Positions 1 to 6,179 are shown, counted from the first letter of the stretch. The stretch is 14,600 bases of DNA from an uncultured Collinsella sp. (GCA_900764955.1 CAAFPY010000035.1:1-14600); one strand, 5' to 3'. Numbers and translations: made by a program. Notes: a model not told the origin generated them from the sequence alone.

Positions 1-21
1 AGCCCGAGACGGGCCCGGGCT
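1..21 (+). terminator. Possible terminator hairpin of a gene left of the window
   Basis: Bases 1-6 (agcccg) are the exact reverse complement of 16-21 (cgggct), leaving a 9-base loop. A weak T-containing stretch (caattt) follows. The stem may continue left of the window, so its full length is unknown. It resembles in style the tRNA terminator at 4076-4110. It could end an upstream + strand transcript, but the T tract is poor. Confidence 0.35.
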
Positions 22-39
22 GACAATTTCGACTGTAAT

Positions 40-75
40 GGACGTTCTTAAACGACTAGTCATTAAAGAACGTCC
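40..75. repeat. 36-base interrupted palindrome in the leader of the PTS operon
   Basis: The arm at 40-49 (ggacgttctt) is the perfect reverse complement of 66-75 (aagaacgtcc). The centre holds a second perfect palindrome, gactagtc at 54-61, sharing the same dyad axis (57.5). Only the four bases on each side between them fail to pair. Neither strand has a T run after the hairpin, so a simple terminator is unlikely. The right half (57-76) matches 3682-3701, at the end of manO, in 18 of 20 positions, so this is probably a member of a dispersed repeat family. A protein-binding dyad is the alternative. Confidence 0.6.
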
Positions 76-398
76 CTAACGACTACTTTGCTAGAGCATA
101 TTTCTTACCATTAGTCAAGCACCATCTGTTTAAACGAAATAGCCTCAACGCGAGCACATTTGTGTCTGTTTAAAACCGGCAATAATGAACAGCGTGCTCA
201 ATTCGGTCATGTAAATAGATCAGCTATCAATCCTCAGCAGCAAATCAGCCAAAATACTGGAATGTAATCAGCTTGTAACAAAACAAGACGTTTAAACAAA
301 TAATGCTACCTTTTGCAGTTTTTCAAACAATTCTGCTGTATTTGCAGCTATACTCCATAACTGTAGTGTAGGAATTACGTAGACAAAAAGGAGGTTAT
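76..398 (+). promoter_or_regulatory. Gene-free, AT-rich promoter region of the man operon
   Basis: No credible gene is seen between the palindrome and manX, and base composition is much more AT-rich than in the genes. Three near-identical palindromic motifs occur: gtttaaac at 128-135, gtttaaaa at 168-175 and gtttaaac at 290-297. The first two share tctgtttaaa exactly 40 bases apart. A good -10 candidate, tatact, lies at 349-354 without a clear -35, which would fit activator-dependent control. The sequence tttgcag occurs at 312-318 and 341-347. Transcription from the -10 would start near 361 and give a leader of about 40 nt with the ribosome binding site aggaggt at 389-395. No sigma-54 -24/-12 element was found. 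The regulator is not known. Confidence 0.5.
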
Positions 399-401
399 GT
401 G

Positions 402-1391
402 ATGGTAAGTATTGTTCTTGCTAGCCATGGTGACTTGGCGGCTGGAATCAAGCAGACGGGCTCGATGGTCTTTGGCGATCAGCCGTCTGTTGCCGTGGTC
501 TCGCTCGAGCCGAGCATGGGCCCCGACGACTTCCGTGCCAAGGTCGAGGAGGCAATCGCTTCCTTCGAGGACCAGGAGCAGGTGCTCTTCCTCGTTGATC
601 TGTGGGGCGGCACGCCGTTCAACCAGATCAGCGGGCTCATCGAGGGCCACGATTCCTGGGCTATCGTCACCGGTGTCAACCTGCCTATGCTCATCGAGGC
701 ATATTCGCAGCGCTTTGACGCAAAGAACACTGCACATGCGATCGCAAAACATCTCGTGACTGAGGCTAAGGCCGGCGTGCGCGTCAAGCCCGAGTCTCTG
801 GAGCCCGAGGAGAAGAAGCCGGCTGCGGCCGCCGCTGCTCCTGCGGGTGCCATTCCTCCGGGAACGGTGATCGGCGACGGGCACATCAAGATCGCCCACG
901 TCCGTATCGACACGCGCCTGCTGCATGGTCAGGTGGCCACCACGTGGACCAAGCAGATCAACCCCAACCGCATCATCGTGGTCTCCGACGGCGTTGCTCA
1001 CGACGAGCTCCGCAAGACCATGATCGAGCAGGCTGCCCCTCCGGGAGTCCACGCCAACGTCGTGCCTATCAAGAAGATGGCCGAGGTCGTCAAGGACACG
1101 CGCTTTGGCGACACCAAGGCGATGCTGCTGTTCGAGAACCCGCAGGATCTGCTCAGGGCCATCGAGGCCGGCGTCGACATCAAGGAAGCCAACATCGGTT
1201 CCATGGCCCACTCCAAGGGAAAGGTCGTCGTCACTAACGCTGTCGCTATGGGCGATGACGATGTCAAGACCATCGAGGCTCTCAAGGCCAAGGGCGTCAA
1301 GTTCGAGGTCCGCAAGGTTCCTTCGGATTCCTCCGAGGATCTCGACGCCATGTTGAAGAAAGCTAAGGCCGAACTGGCCGCTCAAGCATAG
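402..1391 (+). CDS. manX: PTS mannose/fructose/sorbose family EIIAB component
   Basis: Cytoplasmic phosphotransfer subunit of a mannose-family sugar permease: phosphate passes from HPr to the IIA histidine, then to the IIB histidine, then to the sugar. At 329 aa it is close to E. coli ManX. The EIIA domain (about 1-125) has the active site in ASHGD (His9) and the family segment DLWGGTPFNQ (about 67-76). An Ala/Pro-rich hinge (about 133-157) leads to the EIIB domain (about 160-329), with the active histidine in RLLHGQV (His175). I place the start at ATG 402, not GTG 399, because aggaggt (389-395) is then 6-7 bases away. It is the first gene of the man operon; manY follows after 18 bases. All key residues are present. 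Sugar specificity cannot be read from sequence; mannose, glucose, fructose or amino sugars are possible. Confidence 0.93.
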   Translation: MVSIVLASHGDLAAGIKQTGSMVFGDQPSVAVVSLEPSMGPDDFRAKVEEAIASFEDQEQVLFLVDLWGGTPFNQISGLIEGHDSWAIVTGVNLPMLIEAYSQRFDAKNTAHAIAKHLVTEAKAGVRVKPESLEPEEKKPAAAAAAPAGAIPPGTVIGDGHIKIAHVRIDTRLLHGQVATTWTKQINPNRIIVVSDGVAHDELRKTMIEQAAPPGVHANVVPIKKMAEVVKDTRFGDTKAMLLFENPQDLLRAIEAGVDIKEANIGSMAHSKGKVVVTNAVAMGDDDVKTIEALKAKGVKFEVRKVPSDSSEDLDAMLKKAKAELAAQA

Positions 1392-1409
1392 TAAAGGAGG
1401 GTCCGATAC

Positions 1410-2228
1410 ATGTCTGCAATCACTATTCTGCTTGTTGCGATTGTCGCGTTGCTTGCCGGTATGGAAGGCATTCTGGATGAGTTCCAGTTCCATCAGCCGC
1501 TCGTGGCATGCACGCTTATCGGTCTCGTAACCGGTCACCTTCAGGAGGGCATCCTCCTGGGCGGTTCGCTCCAGATGATGGCCCTTGGCTGGGCTAACGT
1601 CGGCGCCGCCGTCGCGCCTGACGCCGCTCTGGCCTCGGTCGCTTCTTCGATCATCATGGTGCTCGCCCTCAACGGTGGCGCCACCGATTCGGCCAAGGCC
1701 GTTACCGCCGCCATCGCCGTCGCCGTCCCGCTGTCGGTCGCTGGTCTGTTCCTGACCATGATCTGCCGTACCCTGGCTACCGCTATGGTTCACGGCATGG
1801 ACGCCTGCGCCGAGAAGGGCGACTTCGCCGGCATCGAGCGTTGGCAGTACGCCGGCATCCTCATGCAGGGTGTTCGTATCGCCATCCCGGCAGTACTTCT
1901 GTGCATCATCCCGGCCGAGGCTGTTACCAACGCGCTTAACGCTATGCCCGATTGGCTGTCCGGCGGCATGGCTGTCGGCGGCGGCATGGTCGCTTCCGTC
2001 GGTTACGCCATGGTCATCAACATGATGGCCACCAAGGAGACCTGGCCGTTCTTCATCCTCGGCTTTGTCCTTGCTGCCATCCCTCAGCTCACGCTGATCG
2101 CCCTTGGCCTCATCGGCATCTCCCTTGCCCTCATCTACCTTGGCCTTAAGGATCTGGCCAAGCAGGGTGGCGGCATGGGCGGTGGCTCCGGTGACCCGCT
2201 CGGCGACATTCTGAACGATTACGAGTAG
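1410..2228 (+). CDS. manY: PTS mannose-family EIIC membrane component
   Basis: Membrane subunit that, with EIID, forms the sugar channel of the mannose-family PTS. The 272-aa product is strongly hydrophobic throughout, with a typical EIIC N-terminus (membrane helix from residue 3, then GMEGILDEFQFHQPL) and the conserved stretch LVTGHLQEGILLGGSLQMM near residues 39-57. Gly/Ala-rich helices follow (VAVPLSVAGLFLTMICRT, AMVINMMATKETWPFFILGF). The C-terminus is a short Gly-rich cytoplasmic tail (GGGMGGGSGDPLGD). The ribosome binding site aaaggagg (1393-1400) lies 9 bases before ATG. It sits 18 bases after manX and 16 bases before the manZ start, clearly one operon. Length is normal for the family. 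Confidence 0.93.
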   Translation: MSAITILLVAIVALLAGMEGILDEFQFHQPLVACTLIGLVTGHLQEGILLGGSLQMMALGWANVGAAVAPDAALASVASSIIMVLALNGGATDSAKAVTAAIAVAVPLSVAGLFLTMICRTLATAMVHGMDACAEKGDFAGIERWQYAGILMQGVRIAIPAVLLCIIPAEAVTNALNAMPDWLSGGMAVGGGMVASVGYAMVINMMATKETWPFFILGFVLAAIPQLTLIALGLIGISLALIYLGLKDLAKQGGGMGGGSGDPLGDILNDYE

Positions 2229-2244
2229 GAGGGGAGTGATACAT

Positions 2245-3165
2245 ATGGCAGAGAACAAGATTCAGCTCACCAAGGCTGACCGTAAGAAGGTTTGCTTCCG
2301 TCATCAGTTCCTTCAGGGCTCGTGGAACTACGAGCGTATGCAGAACGGCGGCTGGTGCTTCGCAATGATCCCTGCGATCAAGAAGCTCTACACCAGCAAG
2401 GATGACCAGATTGCCGCTCTTAAGCGCCACCTGGAGTTCTATAACACCCACCCCTATGTTTCCGCCCCCGTCATTGGCGTTACCCTCGCCCTCGAGGAGG
2501 AGCGCGCCAACGGTGCTCCGATTGACGATGTCGCCATTCAGGGCGTCAAGGTCGGTATGATGGGCCCGCTCGCCGGCGTCGGCGACCCCGCCTTCTGGTT
2601 CACCCTTCGCCCGATTCTGGGCGCACTGGGCGCTTCCCTGGCCCTGTCCGGCAGCATCGCCGGTCCGCTGCTGTTCTTCTTCGCGTGGAACATCATCCGT
2701 TACGCCTTCCTGTGGTACACGCAGGAGTTTGGCTACAAGGTCGGCTCCTCCATCGCCAAGGACCTCTCCGGCGGTCTGATGGGCAAGGTCACCGAGGGTG
2801 CTTCCATCCTGGGTATGTTCATCATCGGCGCCCTGGTCGAGCGCTGGGTGTCCATCTCCTTCACCCCGGTCGTCTCCAAGGTCACGCAGTCCGCTGGCGC
2901 CTATATCGACTGGGCCAACCTGCCCGCCGGTTCTGAGGGCATCAAGCAGGCATTGACGATGTACAGCTCTGTCGGTGCCAACGCACTCGACCCGGTGAAG
3001 GTCACCACGCTTCAGGCCAACCTCGATCAGCTCATCCCCGGCCTTGCCGCCGTGTGCCTGACCCTGCTGGTCTGCAAGCTCCTCAAGAAGAAGGTCAGCC
3101 CGATCGTCATCATCCTGGCTCTCTTCGCCGTCGGCATCATCGGTCGCGTCTGCGGCTTCATGTAA
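2245..3165 (+). CDS. manZ: PTS mannose-family EIID membrane component
   Basis: Partner of EIIC in the sugar-translocating membrane complex, also known in other bacteria as a receptor part for some class II bacteriocins. The 306-aa protein shows the EIID hallmark near residues 17-45: FRHQFLQGSWNYERMQNGG followed by AMIPAIKKLY. The motif GVKVGMMGPLAGVGDPAFW sits around residue 100-118. C-terminal hydrophobic helices follow (VCLTLLVCKLL; IVIILALFAVGIIGRVCGFM). I chose ATG 2245 over the in-frame GTG at 2236: aggagggg at 2227-2234 is 10 bases from the ATG but only 1 from the GTG. That ribosome binding site overlaps the manY stop codon, suggesting coupled translation. A strong terminator follows at 3222-3269. 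Confidence 0.93.
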   Translation: MAENKIQLTKADRKKVCFRHQFLQGSWNYERMQNGGWCFAMIPAIKKLYTSKDDQIAALKRHLEFYNTHPYVSAPVIGVTLALEEERANGAPIDDVAIQGVKVGMMGPLAGVGDPAFWFTLRPILGALGASLALSGSIAGPLLFFFAWNIIRYAFLWYTQEFGYKVGSSIAKDLSGGLMGKVTEGASILGMFIIGALVERWVSISFTPVVSKVTQSAGAYIDWANLPAGSEGIKQALTMYSSVGANALDPVKVTTLQANLDQLIPGLAAVCLTLLVCKLLKKKVSPIVIILALFAVGIIGRVCGFM

Positions 3166-3215
3166 GCACGTTTCGGCTTAAGACCGAGAATTGCTAGGCA
3201 AGGGCTTTTGAGCCA

Positions 3216-3245
3216 TTGAAACGGACCGCACCCGGTGGGTACACT
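3216..3245 (+). promoter_or_regulatory. Candidate sigma-70-type promoter for manO
   Basis: TTGAAA (3216-3221, five of six consensus bases) is separated by 18 bases from TACACT (3240-3245, four of six). The same -10 hexamer, TACACT, precedes the tRNA gene at 3974-3979. Initiation would fall near 3252, inside the right arm of the terminator hairpin, so RNA made from here cannot form that hairpin. The resulting leader to ATG 3286 would be about 34 nt. Confidence 0.5.
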
Positions 3246-3269
3246 GGATGCGGTCCGATTGTTTTATTT
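3222..3269 (+). terminator. Rho-independent terminator after manXYZ
   Basis: A perfect 9-bp outer stem, cggaccgca (3222-3230) with tgcggtccg (3249-3257), encloses a second 5-bp stem (3232-3236 with 3243-3247, one G-T pair) across a single C-A mismatch. The loop is 6 bases. The T-rich tail attgttttattt (3258-3269) follows at once. It separates manZ from manO, so manO is expected to be expressed by read-through or from its own promoter. Confidence 0.85.
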
Positions 3270-3285
3270 GGAGGGCGAGGCGCGC

Positions 3286-3684
3286 ATGGCGCAATCTCAG
3301 AACAGCACGGTCGATCTGGCAACGCCGGCAACCTGCCTGATGGGGCTTACCAGTCACGGTAACGTAATGGTGGGCAATAAGGCGTTCGAGTACTATAACG
3401 AGCGCAATCCCGAGGATTACATTCAAATCCCGTGGGATGAGGTCGACTACATCGCCGCCGAGGTTTTGCGCGGCACCAAGAAGATTACGCGTTTTGCTAT
3501 CTTCACCAAGGACAACGGCCACTTTACGTTTTCGACGCGCGACGATAAAGAGACGCTTCGCGCGGTCCGTAAGTACGTCGACGAGGATAAGCTCGTGCGT
3601 TCGCCCGACTTTATCGATGTGACGGCCAAGGGCGCCAAGAGCATCCCCTCCGTTATCAAAAACCTTTTCCACAAAGGCAAGTAG
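3286..3684 (+). CDS. manO: DUF956 family protein (ManO-like), PTS-associated
   Basis: A small cytoplasmic protein of 132 aa with no membrane segment. It matches the DUF956 / ManO type found next to mannose PTS operons in lactobacilli, enterococci and some Coriobacteriia. Recognisable features are the early segment ATCLMGLTSHGNVMVGNKAFEYYN (broken here as ATCLMGLTSHG plus NVMVGNKAFEYYN), the block IQIPWDEVDYIAAEV, and the C-terminal FDF-like region RSPDFIDVTAKGAKSIPSVIKNLFHK. Its biochemical role is not established; a modulator of the PTS or its expression is usually assumed. An upstream in-frame ATG at 3235 exists but lies inside the terminator hairpin. ATG 3286 has ggagg at 3270-3274 (11 bases) and gcgagg closer (5 bases), and gives the family's usual length. 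A repeat array begins directly after the stop codon. Confidence 0.85.
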   Translation: MAQSQNSTVDLATPATCLMGLTSHGNVMVGNKAFEYYNERNPEDYIQIPWDEVDYIAAEVLRGTKKITRFAIFTKDNGHFTFSTRDDKETLRAVRKYVDEDKLVRSPDFIDVTAKGAKSIPSVIKNLFHKGK

Positions 3685-3686
3685 TC

Positions 3687-3909
3687 ATTAAAGAGCGCCC
3701 CCTCAAAGTGGGGCGCAGTCTCCCATGTGGCTCGATCGGGAAAGTGCATCCCAGTTCGAGCGTCGATTCCGGGATGTAGTTTCCGGAACGGGGTCGTTTG
3801 GGAAACCGTGTCCCGTTTCGAGCCGAAATTCTGGGTCACAGTTTCCCAGCAAGGTCTCATGGGGAAAGTCTGACCCAGAATTTGCCTGGATAGTGGGACG
3901 CACTTTCCG
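3687..3909. repeat. Array of alternating inverted 15-base units (62-base period)
   Basis: Forward units start with gggaaa and end with ccc: 3738-3752 gggaaagtgcatccc, 3800-3814 gggaaaccgtgtccc, 3862-3876 gggaaagtctgaccc. Reverse-oriented units alternate with them: 3710-3724 ggggcgcagtctccc, 3771-3785 gggatgtagtttccg, 3833-3847 gggtcacagtttccc, 3895-3909 gggacgcactttccg. Forward-to-reverse start spacing is exactly 33 bases three times; reverse-to-forward spacing is 28, 29 and 29. A degenerate forward unit (aaagagcgcccc region, 3687-3701) may open the array. Neighbouring units can pair either way. The best hairpin joins 3826-3847 with 3862-3883 (20 of 22 pairs) across a 14-base loop. No gene is evident. 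The function is unknown: RNA structure, multi-site protein binding, or a REP/BIME-like element. Confidence 0.85.
3695..3716. terminator. Short GC hairpin directly after manO
   Basis: gcgcccc (3695-3701) pairs perfectly with ggggcgc (3710-3716) around an 8-base loop, 11 bases after the manO stop codon. On the + strand no T tract follows. On the - strand it is followed by tctttaatga, only a weak T tract. It may act as the 3' end of manO mRNA, but it also overlaps the first units of the repeat array, so its role is uncertain. Confidence 0.35.
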
Positions 3910-3948
3910 GAGGGCTGTTCCACCGCAACTTCGAAGAGTGGCTATACG

Positions 3949-3979
3949 TTGCATTACAGCGGCGTAAATCTGCTACACT
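3949..3979 (+). promoter_or_regulatory. Candidate promoter of the tRNA-Arg gene
   Basis: TACACT (3974-3979) lies 10 bases before the mature tRNA start and is preceded by TGC, resembling an extended -10 element. The best -35 match is TTGCAT (3949-3954) with a long 19-base spacer. Position and the matching -10 upstream of manO support it. Confidence 0.5.
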
Positions 3980-3989
3980 AGTACAGCAT

Positions 3990-4065
3990 GCCTCCGTAGC
4001 TCAGGGGATAGAGCACCGCTCTCCTAAAGCGGGTGTCGACGGTTCGAATCCGCCCGGGGGCACCA
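3990..4065 (+). tRNA. tRNA-Arg, anticodon CCT
   Basis: A complete cloverleaf of 76 bases with encoded CCA (4063-4065). The acceptor stem gcctccg (3990-3996) pairs with cgggggc (4055-4061), including one T-G pair, and the discriminator is A4062. The D arm is gctc/gagc. The anticodon stem ccgct (4016-4020) pairs with agcgg (4028-4032), with loop ctcctaa and anticodon CCT at 4023-4025, reading the AGG arginine codon. The T loop is ttcgaat, with stem gacgg/ccgcc, which contains one A-C mismatch (4039/4053). It has its own promoter and terminator and stands alone between manO and the convergent kinase operon. Confidence 0.95.
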
Positions 4066-4075
4066 GAGATTTGTC

Positions 4076-4110
4076 GAGCCCGGTACACCGTCACGGTGCC
4101 GGGCTCTTCT
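4076..4110 (+). terminator. Terminator of the tRNA-Arg gene
   Basis: gagcccgg (4076-4083) pairs with ccgggctc (4099-4106), and caccg (4086-4090) with cggtg (4094-4098). Only a two-base bulge (ta) interrupts the stem, and the loop is tca. A short T-rich stretch (ttct) follows. It begins 10 bases after the tRNA CCA end. Confidence 0.75.
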
Positions 4111-4125
4111 GGTTCATGCCATGTC

Positions 4126-4165
4126 AAAAACGAAGCGCCCGCTTGCTGGGGGAGCAAGCGGGCGC
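4126..4165 (-). terminator. Terminator of the leftward kinase/cell-wall operon
   Basis: A perfect 13-bp stem joins gcgcccgcttgct (4135-4147) to agcaagcgggcgc (4153-4165) across five G (+ strand). Read on the - strand, the hairpin is followed by ttcgttttt, a proper T tract. It lies about 50 bases after the pknB stop codon and faces the tRNA terminator, so the two transcripts converge and both stop here. Confidence 0.85.
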
Positions 4166-4217
4166 CTGTGAGCGAATATGTTTGCGGCGAGAGCCGTAAT
4201 GAGCGGTTGGGTTGCGA

Positions 4218-6179
4218 CTAGTTGGTCGTACCGGAATCGTCGCCCGTGCTCGTGCCTGAACCCGAACCCGAGCCAGAAAGTGCAACCGTCAGCGTAATCG
4301 TGCTGTCGGTGGACTGTTTGCCGGTGGGGGAGACGCCCGTAACGGTGGCGTTTTCATTGCCGCTCACGGGGTTGCCGTTCTGATCGCAGAATGCGATGTT
4401 GTAGAACCCGGCGTTGTTGAGCGCGGTGACGGCCGCGGAGATGCTCTTGCCGTACAGGTTGCCCGGAACGCTGGCCTTGCCGGACTTCTTGGCAATGACG
4501 ACGGTAATCGTGGCGCCAGGCTTCTGCTTGCCGCTGGGGTTCCAGCTAATCACGGTGCCCTCGGTAACCGAATCGTTCTCCTGGTAGCTCACGTCGACGC
4601 CAAAGCCTGCCATATCGAGGGCGTTGCGCGCCTGGGCCTCGGTCATGTCGGTCAGATCGGGGACGGAGGTGGTGTCAGGACCGCTGGAGACCTTGTACGA
4701 GATGGTCGTGCCCTTCTCGACTTCCTTACCGGGTTCGGTGCCCTGCTCAAAGACCTGGCCCTCATCGGCCTCGTTGGCCTCCTCGGAGGCGTTGCCCTTC
4801 AGGCCAACGCTTGCCAGCGCGGCTTCTGCCTGGTCCTTGGTCAGGCCGACAAGCCGGGGAACCTCAACCTTCTCGGAGGGCTTGGGGCCCTTGGAGATTA
4901 CCAGGTTCACCTTGGTGCCCTTGGCCTTCTTGGTTTTGCCGTTGGGCGTCTGCTCGGCGACCTTGCCCTCGTCGATATCGTCGTTGTAGCTTTGGTCGAT
5001 GGTGCCGACCTCGAGGCCGGCTTCCTTGATCTGCTCGACGGCAGTCTGCTGGTCCTTGCCCAGTACATCGGGAACGGTGACCTGCTCGCCGCCAAAGAGT
5101 CCTGTGGCAAATGCCACCACGATGCCGATGACGGCAACGGCTGCCACCACGGCGGCGATGATCTTGTTCTTGTTGGATTTGGGCTTTTCGACCTCGTAGG
5201 AGCCGGTGGAGCCCGAAACCGAGCTACGGGCGGTATTCTGGCCGCTCACGCCCGAGACGGGACGCACCATGGCGCGCGTCTGATCGGAAAGCTCGCGAGT
5301 CTTGGTGGCGCCCAGTTCACCGGGTGCACCGATGATGCGCGTGGGCTCCGAGATGTTGACGGCACGGCCCGACAGGTAGCTGTTGAGCACCTGACGCAGC
5401 TCGTCGGCGGTCTGGAAGCGGTTTGCCGGGTCCTTCTCCATGCACTTGAGGATGATACGCTCAAGGTCGGCGTCGACACCGGAGTTGATCTGGCTCGGCG
5501 GAATAGGCAGCTCGTTGACCTGCTTGAGTGCGACTGAGATGGCGTCATCACCGTCAAAGGGCACGCGGCCGGTGGCGCACTCGTACATCACGACGCCCAG
5601 CGAGTAGATATCCGAGGTGGGGCCGAGGTCCTGACCACGGGTCTGCTCGGGACTGACGTAGTGGGCGGTTCCCAGCACGTTGTTGTCTTGCGTGAGGTGG
5701 CTGTTCTTGGCGCGCGCGATGCCAAAGTCCATCACCTTGATGTTGCCGTCGGGCAGCACCATGATGTTCTGCGGCTTGATGTCGCGGTGGATGATCTCGT
5801 GCTTGTGGGCGACCGAAAGCGCGGAGCTGATCTGCGAGCCGATCTGGGCGACCTTCTTGGGGTCGAGGGCGCCGTGGCTCTTGATGCCGCTCTTAAGGTC
5901 GGTGCCGCGCAGGTACTCCATGACGATGTAATAGGTGTCGCCGTCCTTGCCCCAATCGTAGACGCCCACGATATAGGGGGAGGAGAGACCGGCTGCTGCC
6001 TGGGCCTCCTGCTTAAAGCGTGCGGCGAAGGTTGCGTCGCCAGCATACTGCGGCAGCATGATCTTGACGGCTACCGTGCGGTCGAGGACCTGGTCCTGCG
6101 CACGGAAGACGGTCGCCATGCCGCCTGTCCCCACCTTATCCTTGAGGAGGTATCTTCCCCCGAGGACCCTCTGTTCCAT
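4218..6179 (-). CDS. pknB: PASTA-domain Ser/Thr protein kinase (PknB type)
   Basis: Membrane sensor kinase of cell-wall growth and division, 653 aa. The cytoplasmic kinase domain (about 10-270) has the P-loop VGTGGM (16-21), catalytic Lys39, HRDIKPQN (131-138, Asp133), DFG (151-153) and SPEQ (176-179). T163 and T171 lie in the activation segment. A juxtamembrane Ser/Thr-rich linker precedes one membrane helix (about 339-361). Four extracellular PASTA repeats follow (about 366-431, 438-499, 505-565, 569-634); the last is divergent with an insertion around FCDQNGNPV. A Ser/Gly tail ends the protein. PASTA repeats bind muropeptides or lipid II in relatives. ATG 6179 is preceded by aggag at five bases; an in-frame TTG at 6302 would add 41 unlike residues and is rejected. 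The 132-base gap to pbpA has no convincing promoter. It is the last gene of the operon. Confidence 0.95.
   Translation of the reverse strand: MEQRVLGGRYLLKDKVGTGGMATVFRAQDQVLDRTVAVKIMLPQYAGDATFAARFKQEAQAAAGLSSPYIVGVYDWGKDGDTYYIVMEYLRGTDLKSGIKSHGALDPKKVAQIGSQISSALSVAHKHEIIHRDIKPQNIMVLPDGNIKVMDFGIARAKNSHLTQDNNVLGTAHYVSPEQTRGQDLGPTSDIYSLGVVMYECATGRVPFDGDDAISVALKQVNELPIPPSQINSGVDADLERIILKCMEKDPANRFQTADELRQVLNSYLSGRAVNISEPTRIIGAPGELGATKTRELSDQTRAMVRPVSGVSGQNTARSSVSGSTGSYEVEKPKSNKNKIIAAVVAAVAVIGIVVAFATGLFGGEQVTVPDVLGKDQQTAVEQIKEAGLEVGTIDQSYNDDIDEGKVAEQTPNGKTKKAKGTKVNLVISKGPKPSEKVEVPRLVGLTKDQAEAALASVGLKGNASEEANEADEGQVFEQGTEPGKEVEKGTTISYKVSSGPDTTSVPDLTDMTEAQARNALDMAGFGVDVSYQENDSVTEGTVISWNPSGKQKPGATITVVIAKKSGKASVPGNLYGKSISAAVTALNNAGFYNIAFCDQNGNPVSGNENATVTGVSPTGKQSTDSTITLTVALSGSGSGSGTSTGDDSGTTN

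Noticed and set aside
40..75. Leader palindrome as a rho-independent terminator
   Set aside because: No T tract follows the hairpin on either strand.
76..398. Sigma-54 promoter of the LevR/ManR type upstream of manX
   Set aside because: No convincing -24/-12 pair (TGGCAC-N5-TTGC) was found, and this mechanism is not expected in actinobacteria.
375..2258. A 627-codon open frame on the - strand across manX and manY
   Set aside because: It is antisense to two clear PTS genes. Its translation is rich in Asp, Gly, His and Arg with no domain, as expected from mirrored GC-rich codons.
3687..3909. CRISPR array
   Set aside because: Units alternate in orientation, are only 15 bases long with 13-18-base spacers, and no cas gene is present.
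3447..3967. Open frames on both strands through the repeat array (for example + 3725-3967, - 3447-3923, - 3703-3954)
   Set aside because: Their residues simply translate the inverted repeat units. They have no ribosome binding site and overlap manO in part; they are repeat-derived shadows.
4992..5537. Long + strand frames opposite pknB, rodA, the phosphatase and the kinase (for example 4992-5537, 10589-11494, 13383-14036)
   Set aside because: Each lies opposite a gene with unambiguous family motifs, and their translations are low-complexity Arg/Gly/His-rich without any recognisable domain.
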